A program made the translations under genes and the position numbers. The notes beneath the pieces are model-generated. The model ran no database searches. It was not told the origin of the DNA and saw only the letters and a program-made list of their open reading frames with translations. From Chitinophagaceae bacterium (GTDB lineage Bacteria > Bacteroidota > Bacteroidia > Chitinophagales > Chitinophagaceae): a stretch of DNA of 11,330 nucleotides. The stretch lies in NCBI GenBank assembly GCA_947452875.1, contig CANGEZ010000047.1, forward strand, positions 1 to 11,330, written 5' to 3'. This document shows positions 7,438 through 11,330 of the stretch, in pieces. Within the stretch, counting starts at the first letter, position 1. Each line of letters opens with the position of its first letter.

Positions 7438-8148
7438 ATGGCAGAAGTAAATTTAGAAAATATCGAAGCAGTAGAAAAAGTAAAAAGCTTTTGGGAAAAA
7501 TCAGGCAAAATGATCACCTATGGTGGATTGGCTGTAATTCTTGTGCTTGCTGGTTGGATTGGCTATCAAAAGTTAATCAAAGAACCAAAAGAAATGAAAG
7601 CAGGTGAAACTATCTTTTTAGCTGAAGGTCTTTTTGGAAAAATGTCTACTACAGGTTTTAATAAAGATTCTGTAAACATCGTATTAAATGGTGGTACATT
7701 GGATGGAGCCACAATTACCGGAATGTTGAAAGTAATCAGCAACTACGATGGAACCAAAACAGCAAATCGTGCTCGTTACATTACCGGAGCTTGCTACTTA
7801 CAAATTGGAGAATTTGATAAAGCCATTAAATATCTTAAAGAATTTGACGGCAATGGAGCAGATCAAATTCAGAGTAAAGCTTTTGTTATGTTAGGACATG
7901 CAAGTGCAGAAAAAAATCAAACTGCTGAAGCATTAAGTTATTACAAAAAAGCTGCTGAGGTGAATACAAAAGATGAATCTATAACTCCGGACGCATTGAT
8001 GTTGTATGCTAGCTACGCTGAAGTCAACGGAAAAAAATCTGAAGCCGTTGATGCTTACAAAAAAATCAAAGAAAATTTCCCTAATTATATTTCATCAAGC
8101 AATGGTGATGTCGATAAGAAATTAGCCCGTTTGGGAGAATTTAATTAA
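7438..8148 (+). CDS. Membrane-anchored tetratricopeptide-repeat protein (YfgM-like)
   Basis: This is a 236-aa protein with one membrane segment at about residues 25-44 (MITYGGLAVILVLAGWIGYQ) after a short charged N-terminus. A soluble, helix-rich domain follows. TPR-like units can be seen at about 108-139 (RARYITGACYLQIGEFDKAIKYL), 145-178 (AFVMLGHASAEKNQTAEALSYYKKA) and 183-214 (ALMLYASYAEVNGKKSEAVDAYKKI). The layout resembles YfgM, a chaperone-like partner of the Sec translocon, but that role is inference and the protein could be any TPR scaffold facing the periplasm. The ATG follows a 46-bp gap with an A-rich tract (about 7422-7437) and no Shine-Dalgarno sequence. ribH begins 11 bp downstream, so the two are almost certainly co-transcribed. 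Confidence 0.75.
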   Translation: MAEVNLENIEAVEKVKSFWEKSGKMITYGGLAVILVLAGWIGYQKLIKEPKEMKAGETIFLAEGLFGKMSTTGFNKDSVNIVLNGGTLDGATITGMLKVISNYDGTKTANRARYITGACYLQIGEFDKAIKYLKEFDGNGADQIQSKAFVMLGHASAEKNQTAEALSYYKKAAEVNTKDESITPDALMLYASYAEVNGKKSEAVDAYKKIKENFPNYISSSNGDVDKKLARLGEFN

Positions 8149-8159
8149 TCAGAAAATTA

Positions 8160-8645
8160 ATGTCAGTCAATAGACCTGAAAATATTTCATCAACAGGCAT
8201 CCCAATTAAAAAGGATGCCTTTGTTGTTATTATCCGTACAGACTGGAATGATGCCATTGTATCAGCACTCGAATTTGGTAGTAAGAAAGTTCTTGAAGGA
8301 TACCAAGTTGCCCATGAAATATTTTATGTACCTGGTGCATTTGAAATCAGTTTTGCCATTAAAAATCATTTCGAAAATACAAAGAAAAAACCTGATGCAT
8401 ACATTGCTTTAGGTTGTGTGTTAAGAGGAGATACACCACATTTCGAATATGTTTGTCAGGCGGTAACCAATGGTATTTTGCAATTAAATTTATCCTTGCC
8501 GGTGCCAACTATATTTGGTATCCTTACCGTAGACAATCAAATTCAAGCAGAAGAAAGAATAGGCGGCAAACATGGCCATAAAGGAGAGGAAGCTGCTACT
8601 ACTGCATTAAAAATGATGGCATTGGTTGATGCCAATAATCAATAA
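8160..8645 (+). CDS. ribH: 6,7-dimethyl-8-ribityllumazine synthase
   Basis: This enzyme catalyses the penultimate step of riboflavin synthesis, condensing 5-amino-6-ribitylaminouracil with dihydroxybutanone phosphate; the family forms pentamers or 60-mer shells. The 161-aa length is normal. Residues 26-31 (RTDWND) hold the aromatic position that stacks on the substrate (W29). PGAFE (58-62) is intact. CVLRGDT-PHFEYV (86-98) includes the conserved catalytic His94. FGILTVDNQIQAEER (119-133) supplies Arg133, and KGEEAA (141-146) the conserved lysine. It lies 11 bp after the TPR gene and 18 bp before the LutA-like gene. No FMN riboswitch or other rib gene is present, so expression probably follows the upstream genes. 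Confidence 0.95.
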   Translation: MSVNRPENISSTGIPIKKDAFVVIIRTDWNDAIVSALEFGSKKVLEGYQVAHEIFYVPGAFEISFAIKNHFENTKKKPDAYIALGCVLRGDTPHFEYVCQAVTNGILQLNLSLPVPTIFGILTVDNQIQAEERIGGKHGHKGEEAATTALKMMALVDANNQ

Positions 8646-8663
8646 GAATACCTTTCCACCATC

Positions 8664-9383
8664 ATGAAAATACAATTGTTTATACCTTGTTTTGTAGATC
8701 AGCTTTATCCTGAATCTGCATTCAATATGGTGAAAGTGCTTGAGAAAGCCGGATGTGAAGTTGTGTACAACAGCAATCAAACTTGTTGTGGACAACCCGC
8801 ATTTAACGCAGGTTTCAGAGATGAGGCAAGAGATGTAGCTGAAAAGTTTTGTCAGGATTTTTCTGGTAATGATTATATAGTAGCCCCAAGTGCAAGCTGC
8901 ACAGGTTTTGTTAGAAATTATTATCCTGATCTTTTTGAAAATGGAGCCAGACATCACAGTGTAAAAGAGTTGACCAAACGTGTTTTTGAATTTACAGAAT
9001 TTCTGACCGATGTGTTGAAAATCGAAAACTTTGGAGCGGAATTAAATACAAAAGCAACTTATCATGATAGTTGTGCCGCATTGAGAGAATGTAAAATCAA
9101 AGCCGGTCCACGACAGTTATTATCAAATGTAAAAGGACTTGAATTAATCGAAATGAATGACAATGAAACTTGTTGTGGATTTGGTGGCACATTCGCTGTA
9201 AAATTCGAATCGATATCAGCCGCCATGGCCGATCAAAAAATAAATAATGCATTGGCTACAGGAGTCGACACCATCATTTCTACCGATTTAAGTTGCTTGA
9301 TGCAGCTTGATGGTTTTATCAAACAGAAAAACATTTCATTAAAAACAATGCACGTGGCGGATGTGTTGGCGAGTGGGTGGTGA
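8664..9383 (+). CDS. LutA/YkgE-like (Fe-S)-binding CCG-domain protein
   Basis: This 239-aa protein has two cysteine-rich CCG domains, as in LutA (lactate utilisation) and related heterodisulfide-reductase-type redox subunits. First domain: C9, C41-C42-G43 (TCCGQPAFNAG) and C79 (PSASCTG). Second domain: C137 (HDSCAALREC), C170-C171-G172 (TCCGFGG) and C211 (DLSCLMQL). In each domain the first cysteine of the final CxxC is replaced (S76 and D208), which I recall as usual for LutA-type proteins. By family it would bind an iron-sulfur cluster and act as the redox component of a cytoplasmic oxidoreductase. The usual partners LutB and LutC are absent, so lactate oxidation is only a guess. It starts 18 bp after ribH and ends the four-gene run. 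Confidence 0.82.
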   Translation: MKIQLFIPCFVDQLYPESAFNMVKVLEKAGCEVVYNSNQTCCGQPAFNAGFRDEARDVAEKFCQDFSGNDYIVAPSASCTGFVRNYYPDLFENGARHHSVKELTKRVFEFTEFLTDVLKIENFGAELNTKATYHDSCAALRECKIKAGPRQLLSNVKGLELIEMNDNETCCGFGGTFAVKFESISAAMADQKINNALATGVDTIISTDLSCLMQLDGFIKQKNISLKTMHVADVLASGW

Positions 9384-9392
9384 GGCTACGCT

Positions 9393-9428
9393 GTTCAAGA
9401 GGTTCAAAAGGTTCAATAAGTTGAAAAG
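9393..9428 (-). repeat. TTGAACnnn 9-bp-period array, copy B (inverted orientation)
   Basis: Four consecutive 9-bp units read on the plus strand as GTTCAAGAG (9393), GTTCAAAAG (9402), GTTCAATAA (9411) and GTTGAAAAG (9420). GTTCAA is the reverse complement of TTGAAC, so this array points opposite to the others. It starts 10 bp after the LutA-like stop codon and pairs with copy C to form the inverted repeat listed separately. Confidence 0.8.
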
Positions 9429-9497
9429 GTTATTTTTCTGAGTAGCTCTTCATTCTTATTCTTAATCAAATCGAGCCTTTCAAACTTTTTATAAGCT

Positions 9498-9539
9498 TTG
9501 AACCATTGGAACTTTTTGAACCTATTGAACATTTTCAAC
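9498..9539. repeat. TTGAACnnn 9-bp-period array, copy C
   Basis: Units lie at exact 9-bp spacing: TTGAAC (9498), TGGAAC (9507), TTGAAC (9516), TTGAAC (9525) and TTCAAC (9534). The 24 bases 9498-9521 match 10157-10180 in copy D with a single mismatch, and copy C then carries one extra 9-bp unit (9522-9530). The array ends 14 bp before the -7 element of the EVE gene. Confidence 0.8.
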
Positions 9540-9553
9540 CTCTCAAATGTTTT

Positions 9554-9561
9554 TACTTTTG
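9554..9561 (+). promoter_or_regulatory. Candidate -7 element for the EVE-domain gene
   Basis: TACTTTTG matches TAnnTTTG and lies inside an 18-bp block (9550-9567) repeated identically before the sirtuin gene (10203-10220). No good -33 TTTG is found at standard spacing; the repeat array occupies that region. Initiation near 9568 would give a leader of about 28 nt made of AT-only TTTTAAA-like repeats. Confidence 0.45.
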
Positions 9562-9595
9562 AATTTTTAATTTTAAATTTTAAATTTCACATTCA

Positions 9596-10006
9596 ATGTC
9601 ATACTGGTTAGTCAAATCGGAGCCTTTCAAATACAGCTGGGATCAGTTTGTAGCAGATAAAAAAACCTTCTGGGATGGTGTGCGCAATTATGGTGCGAGA
9701 AACAATTTGAAAGCCATGAAAAAAGGTGATGAAGTTTTGTTTTATCACAGTAATGAAGGCGTTGAAATTGTGGGTATCGCCAAAGTGGTAAAAGAATTTT
9801 ATCAGGATCCCACTACCGATGAAGAAGCATGGGTGGTTGTAGATTTGAAGCCTGTAAAAAAGCTGAAAAATCCTGTTCCATTAGCTATGGTAAAAGTAGA
9901 AAAAAGATTAGCCAATATGGATTTGGTAAGATTAGGAAGACTATCAGTTCAAACCGTAAAGCCTGAAGAATGGGATGTGGTGATGGAATTGGCGGGGGAG
10001 AGGTAA
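9596..10006 (+). CDS. EVE-domain protein (THYN1-like)
   Basis: This is a standalone EVE-domain protein of 136 aa, close to the usual length for the bacterial THYN1-like group. EVE is a PUA-like fold; related domains bind modified bases in DNA or RNA, but the ligand of this type in bacteria is not settled. Conserved segments occur in order: YWLVKSEP (3-10), WDGVRNYGARN (26-36), GDEVLFYHS (44-52), GIAKVV (60-65), DPT (71-73), the long strand WVVVDLKPV (79-87) and RLGRLSVQTV (112-121) with a final EEW. The ATG at 9596 directly precedes the conserved N-terminus. The gene sits between two repeat-bearing intergenic regions and a G-rich heptamer array begins 7 nt after its stop. The last codons (GCGGGGGAGAGG) are G-rich too. 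No restriction or defence genes are adjacent. Confidence 0.88.
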   Translation: MSYWLVKSEPFKYSWDQFVADKKTFWDGVRNYGARNNLKAMKKGDEVLFYHSNEGVEIVGIAKVVKEFYQDPTTDEEAWVVVDLKPVKKLKNPVPLAMVKVEKRLANMDLVRLGRLSVQTVKPEEWDVVMELAGER

Positions 10007-10012
10007 GGAAGG

Positions 10013-10103
10013 TTTGGGGTTTGGGGTTTGGGGTTTGGGGTTTGGGATTTGGGGTTTGGGATTTGGGATTTGGTGTTTGGGGTTTGGTGTTTATTGTTTG
10101 GTG
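10013..10103 (+). repeat. TTTGGGG heptamer tandem array, G-quadruplex-prone
   Basis: Thirteen contiguous 7-bp units run from 10013 to 10103. The first four are exact TTTGGGG, then come TTTGGGA, TTTGGGG, TTTGGGA twice, TTTGGTG, TTTGGGG, TTTGGTG, TTTATTG and TTTGGTG. Repeat quality decays from left to right. The plus strand has no C from 9994 to 10111 (118 nt). Four GGGG runs with 3-nt loops at 10016-10040 fit a textbook G-quadruplex, in both DNA and the EVE transcript. The array begins 7 nt after the EVE stop codon. Short open frames on both strands here are low-complexity translations of the repeat. Confidence 0.9.
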
Positions 10104-10147
10104 TTTTGTTGCTTGGGGATGGGGATTGTTTTTTGATGATAAACAAT

Positions 10148-10189
10148 TTGAACATATTGAACCATTTGAACTTTTTGAACATTTTAAAC
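10148..10189. repeat. TTGAACnnn 9-bp-period array, copy D
   Basis: Units lie at exact 9-bp spacing: TTGAAC at 10148, 10157, 10166 and 10175, then TTAAAC at 10184. The part from 10157 aligns with copy C less one unit. It ends 17 bp before the -7 element of the sirtuin gene. The stretch between the heptamer array and this one (10104-10147) holds only G/T-rich decayed sequence. Confidence 0.8.
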
Positions 10190-10206
10190 ACTGTCTTTTG
10201 ATTTTT

Positions 10207-10214
10207 TACTTTTG
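10207..10214 (+). promoter_or_regulatory. Candidate -7 element for the sirtuin gene
   Basis: TACTTTTG matches TAnnTTTG within the 18-bp block at 10203-10220 shared with the EVE upstream region. There is no TTTG at standard -33 spacing, where only TTTTAAAC from the repeat array occurs. Initiation near 10221 would leave a leader of about 10 nt before the ATG at 10231. Confidence 0.45.
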
Positions 10215-10230
10215 AATTTTACATTTTTTC

Positions 10231-10908
10231 ATGAAACACATTGTCGTACTCACCGGAGCCGGAATATCAGCTGAAAGTGGATTAAAAACATTCAGAGACA
10301 GCGATGGTTTGTGGATGGGACATAACATTGAAGATGTAGCTACACCACGTGCTTATCAAAGAAATCCTCAATTGGTACTTGACTTTTACAACATGAGAAG
10401 AAAAGATGTTGAGGCGGCGAATCCCAATGCCGCTCATTATGGATTAGCCAAATTAGAAGAGAAATATCAAGTAACTATTGTCACCCAAAACATAGATGAT
10501 TTACATGAGAGAGCAGGTTCAACAAACATTATTCATCTACATGGCGAGATTTTTAAAATGAGAAGTGATACAAATGAAAATTTAATCACTGAAATCAGAG
10601 GTGACATCAACCTCGGCGATAAAGCCAGTGATGGCGCACAACTTCGCCCACATATAGTTTGGTTTGAAGAGCCTGTTCCGATGATTGAAGACGCAGCCTT
10701 GTTAATGGGTATTGCAGATATTTTTATTTTGATTGGCACTTCTTTACAAGTTTATCCGGCTGCTGGGCTCTTACATTATGTTCCAGAAAATGCCATCAAA
10801 TTTGTAATAGATAAAAAAATACCTCAGACAGGCAATATTAAAAATTTGAAATTGATTGAACAAACCGCAACAGAAGGAATTGAAATATTGCTAAAAGAAC
10901 TTCTTTAA
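10231..10908 (+). CDS. cobB: NAD-dependent protein deacylase, sirtuin (Sir2/CobB class III type)
   Basis: Sirtuins remove acyl groups from lysines using NAD+. The NAD-binding motifs are intact: GAGISAESGL (9-18), FRDSDGLW (21-28), TQNIDDLH (85-92), catalytic His104 in HLHGE (102-106), and GTSLQVYPAA (169-178). The Y53-x-x-R56 pair in FYNMRR matches the tyrosine/arginine that recognises succinyl or malonyl groups in class III enzymes such as E. coli CobB and human SIRT5, so desuccinylase-type activity is plausible. Zinc-binding cysteines are missing: the small domain (about 107-140) has none, and the whole 225-aa protein contains no cysteine. I recall other Bacteroidota sirtuins with this cysteine-less insert. 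The gene stands alone between a repeat-bearing upstream region and a strong terminator. Confidence 0.92.
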   Translation: MKHIVVLTGAGISAESGLKTFRDSDGLWMGHNIEDVATPRAYQRNPQLVLDFYNMRRKDVEAANPNAAHYGLAKLEEKYQVTIVTQNIDDLHERAGSTNIIHLHGEIFKMRSDTNENLITEIRGDINLGDKASDGAQLRPHIVWFEEPVPMIEDAALLMGIADIFILIGTSLQVYPAAGLLHYVPENAIKFVIDKKIPQTGNIKNLKLIEQTATEGIEILLKELL

Positions 10909-10944
10909 TAAACAGTAAAGAATACTTAAAAAAATAATTTCTAT

Positions 10945-10978
10945 AAAAAAAGCCGATACAAATTGTATCGGCTTTTTT
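10945..10978. terminator. Bidirectional intrinsic terminator
   Basis: A perfect 11-bp inverted repeat, AGCCGATACAA at 10951-10961 and TTGTATCGGCT at 10963-10973, forms a GC-containing stem. The realistic loop is AAATT, leaving 9 bp of stem. It is flanked by an A-run (10945-10951) and a T-run (10973-10978), so it ends in U-runs in both directions. It lies between the convergent sirtuin gene and the minus-strand gene at the right edge, and can serve both. Confidence 0.93.
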
Positions 10979-10995
10979 AGTTTTTCAAAAAAATA

Positions 10996-11330
10996 TTAAT
11001 CAAAATCTTTAGTTGTACCAACTGCTGCATATTGAACATTATATGCACCTGCATTGGTAGTTGTTCCTGTAGAACCATCAACAACAAAAGCAACAATAGC
11101 ACATTTTGTAGGAACTGCAGTATAAGAAACTCCACCATAAACAGTTCCTGTTACAGGAATTGTAAACGGTAATTCGTAAACACCATTTTTAGTTTGTGAA
11201 GTAACAGGAATAGCATCACCAAACAAATCAGTTGATGTTTTTCTCAACACGCCATTGTGAACGAAATCAGGAACCGGACTTACACCACCATACAAATATG
11301 GAGTTGCACCATATTGAGGAGAATAATAGT
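10996..11330 (-). CDS. Omp28-related outer membrane protein, C-terminal part (5' end outside window)
   Basis: The frame is open from the right edge to the TAA at 10998-10996, giving about 110 C-terminal residues. A TTG at 11295 is in frame, but the frame continues upstream of it (YSPQYGATPYL...), so the true start lies outside. Visible features are PVPDFVHNGVLRKT, then GDAIP, a beta-rich region (YELPFTIPVTGTVYGG) and CAIVAFVVDGSTGTTTNAGAYNVQY. The order VHN-VLR, GD-IP, IVAFV, NA resembles the C-terminal half of Omp28-related proteins, Bacteroidota surface or periplasmic proteins that usually have an N-terminal thioredoxin-like domain. The protein ends in GTTKDFD with no type IX secretion C-terminal domain. 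The call rests on a short stretch. It shares the bidirectional terminator with the sirtuin gene. Confidence 0.5.
   Translation of the reverse strand, partial: YYSPQYGATPYLYGGVSPVPDFVHNGVLRKTSTDLFGDAIPVTSQTKNGVYELPFTIPVTGTVYGGVSYTAVPTKCAIVAFVVDGSTGTTTNAGAYNVQYAAVGTTKDFD

Larger units (their letters stand above)
9393..9548. repeat. Long imperfect inverted repeat downstream of the LutA-like gene
   Basis: The left arm 9393-9431 pairs with the right arm 9510-9548. Aligned base by base, 31 of 39 positions are complementary and one more would be a G-U pair. The spacer is 78 nt. Both arms consist of the 9-bp repeat in opposite orientations. The right arm is followed by G and then TTTTT (9550-9554), so the transcript could fold into a long A-U-rich hairpin before a short U-run. 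It may serve as a weak terminator of the pdhA-to-LutA run, but that is inference. Confidence 0.65.

Noticed and set aside
8100..8165. FMN riboswitch before ribH
   Set aside because: Only 11 bp separate ribH from the TPR gene; there is no room for the aptamer and no conserved RFN elements are visible.
9393..9431. GGTTCAA segments resembling a tRNA T-arm
   Set aside because: They recur every 9 bp with no acceptor stem, anticodon arm or cloverleaf around them; they are part of the repeat array.
9949..10215. Two overlapping open frames on opposite strands covering the heptamer and 9-bp arrays
   Set aside because: Their translations are low-complexity products of the DNA repeats (TPNPKPQ-like on minus, GLGFGVW-like on plus) and they overlap the EVE 3' end; neither resembles a protein.
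9596..10908. EVE plus Sir2 as a possible defence pair
   Set aside because: The EVE protein is the standalone THYN1-like type and the sirtuin is a CobB-like deacylase, not a Thoeris/Argonaute-type Sir2. They have separate promoter candidates and no nuclease, methylase or other defence gene is near.

Overview
The window looks like a chromosomal segment of a Bacteroidota bacterium, most plausibly of the Chitinophagaceae/Chitinophagales type. The base composition is AT-rich. Start codons follow A-rich leaders without Shine-Dalgarno sequences, and several genes have TAnnTTTG-type -7 promoter elements. Lineage-typical families are present: a DUF6089 outer-membrane barrel, a long (620-residue) UbiD, a cysteine-free sirtuin and an Omp28-like protein. 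The assignment rests on protein resemblance and signals recalled from these families, not on a search.

Layout. Positions 84-1936 (+) carry pyruvate dehydrogenase E1 beta (pdhB) and a DUF6089 barrel protein. Positions 2007-4768 (+) carry a UbiD-family prenyl-FMN decarboxylase and a secreted TraB/GumN-family protein, driven by a good promoter that leaves almost no leader. These meet, with a 3-bp gap, a minus-strand pair: recF and a short DUF721/DciA-like protein (4772-6158). A 240-bp divergent intergenic region full of 9-bp-period repeats follows. Then comes a plus-strand run (6399-9383): pyruvate dehydrogenase E1 alpha (pdhA, TTG start), a membrane-anchored TPR protein, lumazine synthase (ribH) and a LutA-like CCG-domain protein. 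A standalone EVE-domain protein (9596-10006) and a class III-type sirtuin (10231-10908) follow, each preceded by a repeat-bearing intergenic region. A strong bidirectional terminator (10945-10978) separates the sirtuin from the 3' end of a minus-strand gene that runs off the window and resembles Omp28-related proteins.

Functionally this is mostly housekeeping. It covers central carbon metabolism (both E1 subunits, about 5.3 kb apart rather than adjacent), replication and repair (recF with a DciA-like partner), cofactor synthesis (ribH, and ubiD, whose enzyme uses a flavin-derived cofactor), and envelope proteins. I found no defence system, transposase, phage gene, CRISPR array, tRNA or rRNA.

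The part not explained by genes is the intergenic DNA. Three regions carry arrays with a strict 9-bp period built on TTGAACnnn. One holds two such arrays in opposite orientation, forming a long imperfect inverted repeat. The EVE gene is bracketed by two homologous copies of a cassette made of TTGAAC array plus an identical 18-bp promoter-like block. A 13-copy TTTGGGG-type heptamer array with G-quadruplex potential begins 7 nt after the EVE stop codon. These repeats are the best candidates for something under-described here.
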